The notes under the pieces: model-generated | The model's database searches: none | Told to the model about the DNA's origin: nothing | What the model saw: the letters and a program-made list of their open reading frames with translations, nothing else | Assembly (NCBI GenBank): GCA_964616755.1 | Contig: CAZTSI010000011.1 | Location: 20,971 to 84,970, forward strand | DNA from: CAYNFR01 sp964616755 | GTDB taxonomy: Bacteria > Bacteroidota > Bacteroidia > Chitinophagales > Saprospiraceae | Reading direction: 5' to 3' | DNA: 64,000 bases | Made by a program: the position numbers and the translations under genes | Shown here: positions 17,652-26,223 of the stretch, piece by piece | Numbering within the stretch: position 1 is the first letter of the stretch | Layout of the letters: every line of letters starts with the position of its first letter

Positions 17652-18659
17652 TTATGGTAAAGATTTAAAAAAACTCATTCTTAACAACCATTCTAAAAGG
17701 AAAAGTCCCAGCCCAAACAATAGAAAGCTTCTAAACTCCTCGCTATATCGTTTAAAGGTTGTGACCTCAATTTTTGTTTTTTCTAAAGCGTCAATCTCGC
17801 CATAAATGGCCTCTAGGCTAGCTTGATCCGTGGCTCTAAAGTATTTACCGCCGGTCGATTCGGCTATATCGTTCATCAGTCTCTCATCAATTTCTACATT
17901 AGCCATTCCAAAGATATATTGGCCATCTGAGCGCTTGCTGACGGGCGACAGCGCTTGACCCCGCGAACCGACTCCAATGGTATACACTTTTGTATCCATC
18001 TGTTTGGCAATCTCTGCCGCCGTCAAGGGCTTGACATACCCACTATTATTCACACCGTCAGTCAACAAAATGACCACTTTACTTTTCGCCTCACTATCTT
18101 TTAAACGATTCACGGCAGAGGCTAAACCCATGCCGATCGCGGTGCCATCCTCTAACATGCCACATTGCAAACCATCCAAAAACTCCTTGACGATACGATG
18201 ATCCGTCGTTAAGGGGCATTGTGTAAAGCTCTCCCCTGCAAATACGACTAAACCTATACGATCGTACGATCGCTTATCAATAAATTCTTTGGCTACGCGT
18301 TTGCTCACCTCTAATCGATCTGGCTGAAAATCTTGCGCCAACATACTACTACTAATATCGGTAACCAGTATAATATCGATGCCTTCGGCTGTCACGACTT
18401 CCTCCTTTAAACTTAATTGCGGTCGAGCCAGAGCAATCGTCATACAGATAACAGAAATTGCTCTCAACACTGGTAAGTACGGCCAAAGCTTGCTCTTCCA
18501 GGTCTCGAAAGGTTTTATGGATTGAATAGAAGAAAGATACAACCTAGGAAATCGACTATTTCTCGACCGATAGTAATAATATCCTAACAATAGCCATAAA
18601 GGCATGAGCCATAGAGCCCAAGGCGAATGAAAGCTAAGATGTTGCAGATACTCTATCAT
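17652..18659 (-). CDS. batA: BatA, membrane-anchored VWA protein
   Basis: This 335-residue paralogue of BatB has the same layout. It has N-terminal helices at about 14-30 and 60-80, a VWA domain with MIDAS sequence TDISSSML and the acid loop LLTDGVNNSG, and a C-terminal helix near 310-330 (RSFLLFGLGLFLLEWLL). The order batA then batB is the standard arrangement. It overlaps the upstream gene by 4 bp (ATGA-type coupling) and precedes batB by 6 bp. It acts at the inner membrane with the VWA domain in either the cytoplasm or the periplasm, depending on topology that cannot be fixed by eye. Confidence 0.93.
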   Translation of the reverse strand: MIEYLQHLSFHSPWALWLMPLWLLLGYYYYRSRNSRFPRLYLSSIQSIKPFETWKSKLWPYLPVLRAISVICMTIALARPQLSLKEEVVTAEGIDIILVTDISSSMLAQDFQPDRLEVSKRVAKEFIDKRSYDRIGLVVFAGESFTQCPLTTDHRIVKEFLDGLQCGMLEDGTAIGMGLASAVNRLKDSEAKSKVVILLTDGVNNSGYVKPLTAAEIAKQMDTKVYTIGVGSRGQALSPVSKRSDGQYIFGMANVEIDERLMNDIAESTGGKYFRATDQASLEAIYGEIDALEKTKIEVTTFKRYSEEFRSFLLFGLGLFLLEWLLRMSFFKSLP

Positions 18660-19717
18660 TGCTTCTCTTCAGTTGGTTCAATTTTGGTGTGATGAACAAA
18701 GGTGATAGCCTCATTCATAAATGATTCATGCAATTCCTCCTCGGGTGTTGCTTTGGCAAATTTTACTAAGTCGGCGACCGTTAGCACTTGTATTAAACGG
18801 TTCATTTGATCCGTAGAAATGACTGACGTAGCCAGTTCATGACGAATTTCATTCGTCGTCTTTTCGAGCGCCTCAATATTGAATCGCTCTTCTAAGTATC
18901 TGCGTATGATAAACGTAAGCACAGATTGATATTCTTTGATTTCACCTTGCTGCCAGAGTTGCTTTGATCGCAATAACGCCAAATCATTCAAGGCTTTGAT
19001 ATGGGGCAACACTGTTTCGATGACCGGTGCAGGAATCGGAGCATGAGTTACGGATTTTGTGCGCCGCTGGTATAAATAATACCCTCCCAACAATAAGAAG
19101 ATAATACCAACACCAATAAGATAGGGCAACACGTCGCTAACGCCGATGGGCTCTTCGATGATATTTCTAATTGGTGCCATCTCCAAGGAGTCCATTGAGC
19201 TTGTAACCCCGGGTGGTGCCACAACCTTGATCACTGCCTGCCCTGGAGTATATATTTGATCTTGAGCACCATTTACACTAATTAAGACTGGAGGTATAAT
19301 GGCGACATTTTGCCCTGGATCCCATAACTGCAAACTAAATCTGTGTTCTAGCACTGTTTTGCTCAGGACATTTTTTTTCTGCCAGTTCATTTCGTTGTTG
19401 AAGAAAATATTATCACCATCGGCATCCTTCCATCCATTCAAAGAGCGAATTGCAAAATCTGCTTTTACGGGCTGAATATTCGATGTATCCACAGCATTTT
19501 TAAAACTCTGAAGAGAGGAGTATATCGTATCTATAAAAAAACTTGGGATTGCTATTACTTCAACACCAGGATCCTTTTCGATGCTTATAATTAGATGGAC
19601 TGTATCGCCGATAACGATGCTATCTTGCGACCATTCTAACCGTACTAAGGCTTGGCCCTTTGCGCCTCCTGTGAGGCACACGATAAAAACAACCATCAAG
19701 CACCAAAACTGCCTCAT
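18656..19717 (-). CDS. Bat-operon membrane protein (DUF4381/BatD-like)
   Basis: This 353-residue exported protein has a signal peptide (LMVVFIVCLTGGAKGQ), an Ig/BatD-like beta domain (residues about 22-180), one transmembrane helix (VLPYLIGVGIIFLLLGGYYL, about 196-215) and a helical cytoplasmic tail of about 130 residues. The layout parallels BatD. Proteins at this position, between the DUF58 gene and batA, are conserved in Bacteroidetes Bat clusters and often fall in DUF4381; that family name is my inference. It overlaps both neighbours by 4 bp. Confidence 0.72.
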   Translation of the reverse strand: MRQFWCLMVVFIVCLTGGAKGQALVRLEWSQDSIVIGDTVHLIISIEKDPGVEVIAIPSFFIDTIYSSLQSFKNAVDTSNIQPVKADFAIRSLNGWKDADGDNIFFNNEMNWQKKNVLSKTVLEHRFSLQLWDPGQNVAIIPPVLISVNGAQDQIYTPGQAVIKVVAPPGVTSSMDSLEMAPIRNIIEEPIGVSDVLPYLIGVGIIFLLLGGYYLYQRRTKSVTHAPIPAPVIETVLPHIKALNDLALLRSKQLWQQGEIKEYQSVLTFIIRRYLEERFNIEALEKTTNEIRHELATSVISTDQMNRLIQVLTVADLVKFAKATPEEELHESFMNEAITFVHHTKIEPTEEKQ

Positions 19718-20589
19718 CGTTTATGTCTACTTTTAAAAAATTTCATCAAATCTCTCACATAATCACCCTTCGTATTTATAGAAAGTATTGATGCTCCTGA
19801 TTTCTTAAAATTATCAGTAAAATAATGAAGCTGTCTTTGCCATTGATCAGCATATGCCTTCCTAATCGTCGAAGATGATGTGTCCAATATTTTATACTCG
19901 CCCGTCTCCGAATCTTGCACCTGAATGAGACCGACATTGGGCAATGTGGATTCTAATTCATCATATACCTGGATGCCTATAAGGTCATGTTTGCGAGCTG
20001 CAATTTTGAGGGCTGTTTCAAAATTTCCCGCCAAGAAATCCGAAAGTATAAATGTGATACTTTTTTTCTTCACGACATTATTCAGATAGATTAAAGCCTG
20101 TGAAATATCGGTACCCGGATGCTCTGGCTCAAAATAAATCATCTCCCTTATAATCCTTAAAATATGATTGCGGCCCTTTTGGGGTGGAATATACTTTTCT
20201 ACCTTATCTGTAAAAAGTATTGCACCTACCTTATCATTATTGGTCATAGCAGAAAAAGCGAGAGTGGCGCAGATTTCAGTATATATATCTGACTTGAATT
20301 GATGTATCGTACCAAAGAACGACGAACGGCTAATATCAAGTAAAAATATAACAGTCAGCTCGCGTTCTTCTTCAAATACCTTGACATGCGTTTGGTCGTA
20401 CCGTGCCGTTACATTCCAATCAATACTGCGCACATCATCGCCATACTGGTAATCTCTTACTTCACTAAATGACATTCCTCGTCCCTTAAATGTACTATTA
20501 TATTCACCAGAAAAAAGGTGTTTACTGAGCTCCTTAGTCTTAATCTCAATTTTTCTGACCTTTTTTAATATTTCAGTGGTACGATTCAC
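19714..20589 (-). CDS. DUF58-domain protein of the MoxR/Bat cluster
   Basis: This 291-residue cytoplasmic protein has the DUF58 signature region GRGMSFSEVRDYQYGDDVRSIDWN at about 36-59. A degenerate VWA-type fold follows with LLDISRSSFF (DxSxS) at about 85-95. DUF58 proteins are regular partners of MoxR AAA+ ATPases and may recruit substrates. It overlaps the upstream DUF3298-like gene and the downstream gene by 4 bp each, so it is part of one tightly coupled transcription unit. It contains no signal peptide or membrane helix. Confidence 0.92.
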   Translation of the reverse strand: MNRTTEILKKVRKIEIKTKELSKHLFSGEYNSTFKGRGMSFSEVRDYQYGDDVRSIDWNVTARYDQTHVKVFEEERELTVIFLLDISRSSFFGTIHQFKSDIYTEICATLAFSAMTNNDKVGAILFTDKVEKYIPPQKGRNHILRIIREMIYFEPEHPGTDISQALIYLNNVVKKKSITFILSDFLAGNFETALKIAARKHDLIGIQVYDELESTLPNVGLIQVQDSETGEYKILDTSSSTIRKAYADQWQRQLHYFTDNFKKSGASILSINTKGDYVRDLMKFFKSRHKR

Positions 20590-21848
20590 TTTTTAAGGTT
20601 TTTTGAAAAATACGATTCTATGCTAGCATTGTCGATAAATGATTCAATGAGTGTATATGGCACAATGATTTTACGTCGTCCAAAAAAAATATTAAACTCA
20701 GTGAAAAAAACAAGCCCAGAAGGCGACAAAACAAAGTGTGTATAATTAGCTTTTTCGACCATACTGCGCAATGGCCTTGGCTCCGATAGAGATAAATTTT
20801 TCTTTGACTTTTCTAAATATCTGTTCAAGAAAAAGGCGTAGTCAAAGTCTCTCTTAAAGATATCCTTCAAATGGTAAACTTTGTTCTTTTCACGATCAAA
20901 CGTAAATGGAATCGTTTCAATTCTCATTTGATCATTGGTCATAAAATATAAAAACCCGCTGATCAAAGATGGGGTTAGAACCGTAAGGAAATAATCGCCT
21001 TGGGCAAAGTAGCTCATACGTGTTCCTGCTGCGTAGTCATTATCATTATTAATATCCTTGATGTATTGTGTAATTCTATCTTCAATAGTCCCAGAAATCC
21101 ATTTATCAAAAGTGCTGTTATCCAGAATTGGAAAATTAATAGAAACATATCCTGTATGTCCAGCATGGCTGATATTGGACTGACGCAGTGTCTCGCTAGA
21201 GCGCAAAATCCCAGTTGGATATACCTTTAGTAAGTGATCAGTTTCAGTTACTTCAATAGAAAATTCAACCGGATTAGATAAGTCTTGGTTAGGTTTATAC
21301 TCTAGGCACTCTGAGCCACTGCATTCATAGCGCATCCATCTCAACTCTAATGATTTCTGCGTTTGAAAGGATACTTGTTTATCTAATGGTCTCATAAAAG
21401 CTGTCATCTCCATTCCGTCAACAGGATGCCGCGAGGTATACTTAATTATGGCATTTCGCTGATAAGCCTGAACATCTAGTTCAAGTTGAATAGGCAAGCG
21501 TCTGACAGATTCCTTGTCTGTCCAAAATAAGTTACCACTTGTAGACGTCAAATGGCCTTCGACAATACCCATTATTCGCCCTCGTTCGTCATACTCATAT
21601 AGTTTTACCACGCCTGCTTCACTGATTTCGCCTTCAAGCATAAAAACGGGTGTACCATTTTGCAAACTGACAATAATGTCTAAGGTCTTTCCTTCTTGGG
21701 TACACTCCCAAAGAGTGGGCAGGGTTTGGTCTACGATACCAAAATAACGAGTCTTGACCCCGCTTTGTTCCTGTGCCAAAAGAGTATTGAGGCTAGAACA
21801 TAATATCAAGGCGACGATAAATATAGATGTGCGTTTAAGGTACTTCAA
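20586..21848 (-). CDS. Exported DUF3298-like protein between moxR and DUF58 gene
   Basis: This 420-residue protein begins with a signal peptide (TSIFIVALILCSSLNTLLAQ). The C-terminal half (about residues 230-420) has the pattern of DUF3298/RsiV-like domains: VSINFPILDNSTFDKW, a central TVLTPSLISGFLYF sheet, FTFDREKNKVYHLKDIF, and a closing HFVLSPSGLVFFTEF followed by KIIVPYTLIESFI. Residues 35-215 form a second beta-rich module (EGEISEAGVVKLYEYDERGRIMG) that I do not recognise. Its position inside the moxR-Bat operon is unusual. It overlaps moxR's 3' end by 14 bp and the DUF58 gene by 4 bp. It may be a periplasmic sensor or substrate of the complex. Confidence 0.65.
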   Translation of the reverse strand: MKYLKRTSIFIVALILCSSLNTLLAQEQSGVKTRYFGIVDQTLPTLWECTQEGKTLDIIVSLQNGTPVFMLEGEISEAGVVKLYEYDERGRIMGIVEGHLTSTSGNLFWTDKESVRRLPIQLELDVQAYQRNAIIKYTSRHPVDGMEMTAFMRPLDKQVSFQTQKSLELRWMRYECSGSECLEYKPNQDLSNPVEFSIEVTETDHLLKVYPTGILRSSETLRQSNISHAGHTGYVSINFPILDNSTFDKWISGTIEDRITQYIKDINNDNDYAAGTRMSYFAQGDYFLTVLTPSLISGFLYFMTNDQMRIETIPFTFDREKNKVYHLKDIFKRDFDYAFFLNRYLEKSKKNLSLSEPRPLRSMVEKANYTHFVLSPSGLVFFTEFNIFFGRRKIIVPYTLIESFIDNASIESYFSKNLKK

Positions 21849-22833
21849 CTTTGCTTAGTATTTCACTAATGATCATTTCTTGATTAATATTTTCAGCTTC
21901 TGCCTCGTAGGTCAAGCCTATACGGTGACGCATAACATCGTGGCAAATCGCTCGCACGTCATCAGGAATGACATAACCCCTCCGATTAATAAAGGCATAT
22001 GCACGCGCAGCCAAGGCTAAATTAATACTCGCACGCGGTGAGCCACCATAGGAAATCAACCCGTTGAGCGAATCTAAGCCAAACGATGCGGGATTGCGCG
22101 TGGCAAAGACAATGTCAATAATGTATCGCTCTACTTTTTCGTCCATGTAAATTTTTCGTACCATTTGCCTAGCTTTTAATACTTGTGCGGCCTTTACGAC
22201 GGCGTTTACCTTCTGATGTATTTCACCATTTACATTGCGTCTAATAATTTGCAGTTCTTCATCTTTGGTTGGATAGCCAATATTCACTTTTAGCATGAAT
22301 CGGTCTGTTTGCGCCTCTGGCAATGGATATGTTCCTTCTTGCTCAATTGGGTTTTGTGTCGCAAGGACTAAAAATGGTTCTTGCAACTTAAACGTCTCCT
22401 TTCCGATAGTTACCTGACGTTCTTGCATGGCCTCTAATAAAGCGCTTTGCACCTTTGCTGGCGCACGATTTATTTCATCTGCAAGAATAAAATTAGAGAA
22501 TATAGGGCCTTTTTGAACACTAAATTCGTTGGCCTTTTGATTATAAATCATCGTTCCCACAATATCCGCTGGTAACAAATCAGGTGTGAATTGTATCCGA
22601 CTATATGAGGTATCAATAATAGAGGCTAAGGTTTTGATAGCCAGCGTTTTTGCTAAACCAGGCAAGCCTTCTAACAAAATATGACCGTCAGACAACAAGG
22701 CCAAAACGAGTCGCTCCATCATGATATTTTGACCAACGATGACCTTGGAGGCTTCACGTTGAAGATCATCAAGAAAAGCACTGTCATGCGCTATCTGTTG
22801 GTTCATTGCTTCAATATCAATTGCTGTTTGCAT
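21835..22833 (-). CDS. moxR: MoxR-family AAA+ ATPase
   Basis: This 332-residue cytoplasmic AAA+ ATPase has Walker A EGLPGLAKTL at about 55-64, Walker B with sensor FILADEINRAP near 120, and the MoxR-typical ALLEAMQERQVT and LATQNPIEQEGTYPLPEAQ-type sensor loop. An Arg-rich lid follows. MoxR proteins are chaperone-like ATPases that work with VWA proteins, and this gene opens the Bat operon. It overlaps the next gene by 14 bp. Upstream lies 77 bp without a recognisable TAnnTTTG box, then small lipoprotein genes on the same strand, so transcription may come from further upstream. Confidence 0.95.
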   Translation of the reverse strand: MQTAIDIEAMNQQIAHDSAFLDDLQREASKVIVGQNIMMERLVLALLSDGHILLEGLPGLAKTLAIKTLASIIDTSYSRIQFTPDLLPADIVGTMIYNQKANEFSVQKGPIFSNFILADEINRAPAKVQSALLEAMQERQVTIGKETFKLQEPFLVLATQNPIEQEGTYPLPEAQTDRFMLKVNIGYPTKDEELQIIRRNVNGEIHQKVNAVVKAAQVLKARQMVRKIYMDEKVERYIIDIVFATRNPASFGLDSLNGLISYGGSPRASINLALAARAYAFINRRGYVIPDDVRAICHDVMRHRIGLTYEAEAENINQEMIISEILSKVEVP

Positions 22834-22910
22834 AGCTTACAATTTTTTCTTGCTCATTAATTTATTAGAAGTAGACTCGCCATTTAGCAGACGAGACGCG
22901 AAATAAACAT

Positions 22911-23279
22911 CTATTCCTCATCTCCTTTTTGATTGAGCACAGGTTTAACAATATTTTTGGATTTCAAAAGTGCTGTGTCTGGCGGAACAAATGTAGGTCT
23001 GTTAGGAATGGTTGGAGCATATTCTTCAGACGTCAATGGTCGTGGACGACTCAAAAGTATCAAAGAATCAACGATTTCTTCAGCAGCCCAAATCACTTCT
23101 TCTCTACATTTATTGGTATGAGACCTCTTAATAACTTCTATTTTACGTTCATATTCTATCTGCGCCATTCTAAGTATTTCTTCTTGCTCATTAATACAAG
23201 AACAAAGCGTTACAAGGAGAGACATAATGACCCATAATAACAAAGGTCGAGGTGTCTGAGAAAAACAAGTTTTGGGCAT
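22911..23279 (-). CDS. Small lipoprotein, unknown function
   Basis: I chose the ATG at 23279, which begins MPKTCFSQTPRPLLLWVIMSLLVTLC and gives a lipoprotein signal with Cys at about residue 27-29 and a mature protein of about 95 residues. The longer frame back to 23594 encodes Cys- and Ser-rich text without a signal and is probably not translated. The mature part is helical (EILRMAQIEYERKIEVIKRS), then Pro-rich (PRPLTSEEYAPTIPNRPTF). It shows a loose resemblance to the lipoprotein at 23518. No family is recognised. Its place between lptB and moxR suggests co-transcription with the envelope operon. Confidence 0.6.
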   Translation of the reverse strand: MPKTCFSQTPRPLLLWVIMSLLVTLCSCINEQEEILRMAQIEYERKIEVIKRSHTNKCREEVIWAAEEIVDSLILLSRPRPLTSEEYAPTIPNRPTFVPPDTALLKSKNIVKPVLNQKGDEE

Positions 23280-23517
23280 TTCCGACAACTGACTCTTAGT
23301 TTGAAGGTGGTTTAGACTTGATTTATACGAGGAGTCACGAAGGAACGTAGCCATAGCTATAAGACTAAGGCAAAACGGAATACAAAATGAATCTAAACAG
23401 TTTGCTGGAAAAGAATTTCTGCGATCGCACGAAAATCTATATTTCGGAAGTACCCTATAATACAGCATAGTCCGTTTAGAAAAGCTTTGATTGGAAGGTA
23501 GTTCTTCTCGTCTTGAC

Positions 23518-23778
23518 TTATTCATCTCGATTGAAGGATAATTTGTTGATGCGATCAATTTCGATTCTATACATAGAGTCAATGGCGACCTCAATCCATT
23601 CCTTCTTATTGATCGTGCAGAGACTATCTAATTCGGCTATTAGGTCTGCTTGGCGACGGGCAACCAAGGTATCCGAAATGTATTGTACCTCTGGCGACAA
23701 AAATGAGTAACTTGCACTGTTTCGACAAGAAAAGTAGAACAATATAAGCCACAACCAAATTGATCTACACCTACTCAC
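23518..23778 (-). CDS. Small lipoprotein coupled to lptB, unknown function
   Basis: This 86-residue product starts at GTG 23778 and overlaps the lptB stop by 4 bp (GTGA), a strong coupling signal. The N-terminus reads MSRCRSIWLWLILFYFSC, a lipoprotein signal with the Cys at 18. The mature part is mostly helical and charged (TLVARRQADLIAELDSL, EWIEVAIDSMYRIEIDRIN). A similar pattern of an IAELDS-like helix, an isolated Cys and NK/EE residues occurs in the neighbouring lipoprotein at 22911, so the two may be diverged duplicates. No known family recognised. Confidence 0.6.
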   Translation of the reverse strand: MSRCRSIWLWLILFYFSCRNSASYSFLSPEVQYISDTLVARRQADLIAELDSLCTINKKEWIEVAIDSMYRIEIDRINKLSFNRDE

Positions 23779-24515
23779 AGATCGAGCATTTTTTTTCTTA
23801 ATTCGAAGTTACGCCCTAGATAAACCTTTCGCACCATTTCATCCCTGGCCAGTTCTTCTGATGTCCCCACGCGTAGTATTTTTCCTTCGAACATCAGATA
23901 TGCTCTGTCAATGATTGATAGGGTTTCTTGAACGTTGTGATCGGTAATAAGTATACCAATATTTCGTCTTTTCAACTTAGCGACAATAAGCTGAATGTCT
24001 TCGACAGCTATGGGGTCAATGCCTGCGAAGGGCTCATCTAAGAGGATAAATTTAGGATCGGTTGCTAGTGCCCTTGCTATTTCTGTTCTGCGGCGCTCAC
24101 CCCCTGACAACGAATCGCCCAAATTACCTCTGACTTTGGACAAGTGAAACTCATCAATAAGTTTCTCCATTCTCTCTTCTTGTTCTACCTTATTCATGGG
24201 CATCATTTGTAAAACTGCGAGCAAGTTATCTTCAACAGACAATTTTCTAAAAACAGAGGATTCTTGGGGCAAATAACCTATGCCCATACGTGCTCTTCTG
24301 AACATGGGTTCGTTTGTGATTTGTCGATCGTCCAAATAAACATGCCCTTCATCAGGCTTAATAAAACCAACCATCATATAAAAGCTAGTGGTCTTGCCCG
24401 CGCCATTAGGCCCCAACAAACCGACTATTTCGCCTTGATTGATTTCAACACTCACATTTTCAACTACTGAGCGTCTTCCATATGTTTTACTGAGCCCCTT
24501 CGTTTTGAGTATCAT
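23775..24515 (-). CDS. lptB: LptB, ATPase of the LPS export ABC transporter
   Basis: This 246-residue ATPase powers the LptFG complex, which extracts lipopolysaccharide from the inner membrane. It shows Walker A GPNGAGKTT, Q-loop YLPQESSVF, signature LSGGERRR, Walker B ILLDEPFAGIDP and His-switch ITDHNVQE. The start is the ATG at 24515 (MILKTKGLSKTYG); an upstream in-frame extension of 13 residues does not match the family. The gene overlaps the preceding Ig-like lipoprotein gene by 29 bp and its stop overlaps the next GTG start by 4 bp. LptB's presence marks an LPS-bearing outer membrane. Confidence 0.95.
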   Translation of the reverse strand: MILKTKGLSKTYGRRSVVENVSVEINQGEIVGLLGPNGAGKTTSFYMMVGFIKPDEGHVYLDDRQITNEPMFRRARMGIGYLPQESSVFRKLSVEDNLLAVLQMMPMNKVEQEERMEKLIDEFHLSKVRGNLGDSLSGGERRRTEIARALATDPKFILLDEPFAGIDPIAVEDIQLIVAKLKRRNIGILITDHNVQETLSIIDRAYLMFEGKILRVGTSEELARDEMVRKVYLGRNFELRKKMLDL

Positions 24516-26223
24516 CCTTTGGTTTTGTCGTGTTGAATATCTCCTTAAAGTCAATCACTTTCTCGCCTTTCCATCCTGCCCTAATTGGCTCTAGACTTAG
24601 CTTTGTCAATCGCTCTGACTGCTTTTTAGCCAAATAATTGCCAGGATCCCAGCGTGCGTTTTTATTCTCATCCTCAATGATACGCAATTCATATGTACCG
24701 GGCACGAGTCTTGGCCAAACATGTTCTACAATACTTGAATCTATTTGTATGGTCTTCAACACTTTATCTTCCTTCATAAGTTGAAGAACATAGGTTTGGA
24801 CACTATCGATTTGCGAAAATTGTAGGTTTAGGCTGCCAAAATCTTCGGGTCTTGCCACCGTTATAATGGTGACTAGAGTATCGTTGGCTCGGCCAAAAAA
24901 GTCGATCAACGCGCCTGGCAAAAAAGTTAGTACATACTTTTTTCCCTCTGTCCAGTCCGCATGAAGTCTGAGTTTGATATCTGGTAATACTGTATTGATC
25001 AATTGAATGCTGAAGGTATCAAGTTGCTCTAAAGGCAGTGTATCTTGTTGTGACAAAGAAGAAGTATCGATACCTCGCCCCCCACCATCGGCCACTTGAA
25101 AAATTAAACTAATACGACTCAAATCTACCTCCATCACAGGTCTATCAAAAAAAAGAGTTAGCGAATCTTGAGTATTCAAGCCGATTTGTCGGTCTTGATT
25201 CGTGTTAATCAAACGCAAATTATTCTTTAATGTATCAGTAGTTCTTGTATTGACCCTAGCTGAAATCGTATCGACTCCTGTGTTTCTATTAGTTGCAAAA
25301 GGTACGCTGCGCAAATCTCGCGGCATATACCAAATGTACTTCAAGGGGGTGTCTTCGTTTTCTTCCACAAAATGAGTAATATCATCTAAGACTCTAACCT
25401 TGGCTGTAGAGCCTACTTCGCTAAATTCCAGCTGAATTTTACCCTGATGTATGACCTCATAACTTTGATAGGCTGGGGGTGAAATTTCCTTAAAAAGTTG
25501 AAGAGTAACTTCAGAAGATGTAGTATCTGAAAGGAACATAAGGCTATCTATAAAGGCTATACTCTCAGAACCTGGATCGTACAGATAATTTATATTCTTG
25601 TCTAACAGCCCGAAGATTTTGAAGGTGTCTAAACGAATATTATTAATCTGAAATGTTCCTGACTTGTCAGTCCGAGCAAAATAAAAAGGCTTTTCCTTAT
25701 AAACGATTGAGTCTTCAAATCGATCATAAAGCATAACCAATACATCTTCTGAAGGCAATCCAGTAAAGGCATCTTTTACTTGTCCTGATAAGGTTAATGA
25801 ATCTATATAGTCTCCAGTCGAAAAAACTAGGGTAAAATTCTTGAGTTTGTTTGCCTCGGTAAAATCCTGGATAGATTCCCCAAAGTTGATAATATAGGTG
25901 ACATCTTCTTTTAACTCCTCCTCTTCGGCAAAAGAAACCGTAATTTTTCTTAGGCGCGCCTCTGTAAGAAGAGGAAACTGCAAGGGAGGACTGACGACAA
26001 TTTGTTTAACGGGGTCACGTATTTCTACATATTCATCAAAAAAAAGCTCCACTGGTTGCTTCAAGAACCTTACTTGCTCATTAGCGAAGGAAAGTGTGCT
26101 ATCTAAACGAGGAGGTTCTTGATCTCTAGGGCCACCCGTCAGTGCCACTTGGTTAGCACATCCTGCAACCAATAGTAAAAAGGCAAAGTGCATGAACATT
26201 AACGAAAATCTATGATAATTCAC
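24487..26223 (-). CDS. Ig-like domain lipoprotein (SbsA/Big_5-type)
   Basis: This 578-residue exported lipoprotein has a clear signal (MHFAFLLLVAGC, Cys at about 22) and the typical Bacteroidetes opening QVALTGGPRDQEPP. Residues 40-130 form a bacterial Ig-like domain (ELFFDEYVEIRDPVKQIVVS, then ITVSF and TYIINFGESIQDF). Further beta-sandwich modules fill the rest, with no catalytic motif seen. The C-terminus reads RAGWKGEKVIDFKEIF. It starts 4 bp inside xerD's end, and its 3' end overlaps lptB by 29 bp. It is probably an outer-membrane-anchored protein; its role is unknown. Confidence 0.8.
   Translation of the reverse strand: MNYHRFSLMFMHFAFLLLVAGCANQVALTGGPRDQEPPRLDSTLSFANEQVRFLKQPVELFFDEYVEIRDPVKQIVVSPPLQFPLLTEARLRKITVSFAEEEELKEDVTYIINFGESIQDFTEANKLKNFTLVFSTGDYIDSLTLSGQVKDAFTGLPSEDVLVMLYDRFEDSIVYKEKPFYFARTDKSGTFQINNIRLDTFKIFGLLDKNINYLYDPGSESIAFIDSLMFLSDTTSSEVTLQLFKEISPPAYQSYEVIHQGKIQLEFSEVGSTAKVRVLDDITHFVEENEDTPLKYIWYMPRDLRSVPFATNRNTGVDTISARVNTRTTDTLKNNLRLINTNQDRQIGLNTQDSLTLFFDRPVMEVDLSRISLIFQVADGGGRGIDTSSLSQQDTLPLEQLDTFSIQLINTVLPDIKLRLHADWTEGKKYVLTFLPGALIDFFGRANDTLVTIITVARPEDFGSLNLQFSQIDSVQTYVLQLMKEDKVLKTIQIDSSIVEHVWPRLVPGTYELRIIEDENKNARWDPGNYLAKKQSERLTKLSLEPIRAGWKGEKVIDFKEIFNTTKPKDDTQNEGAQ

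Noticed and set aside
23280..23594. N-terminal extension of the small lipoprotein at 22911
   Set aside because: The extension lacks a signal peptide, is rich in Cys and Ser and would bury the lipoprotein signal. The ATG at 23279 fits better.
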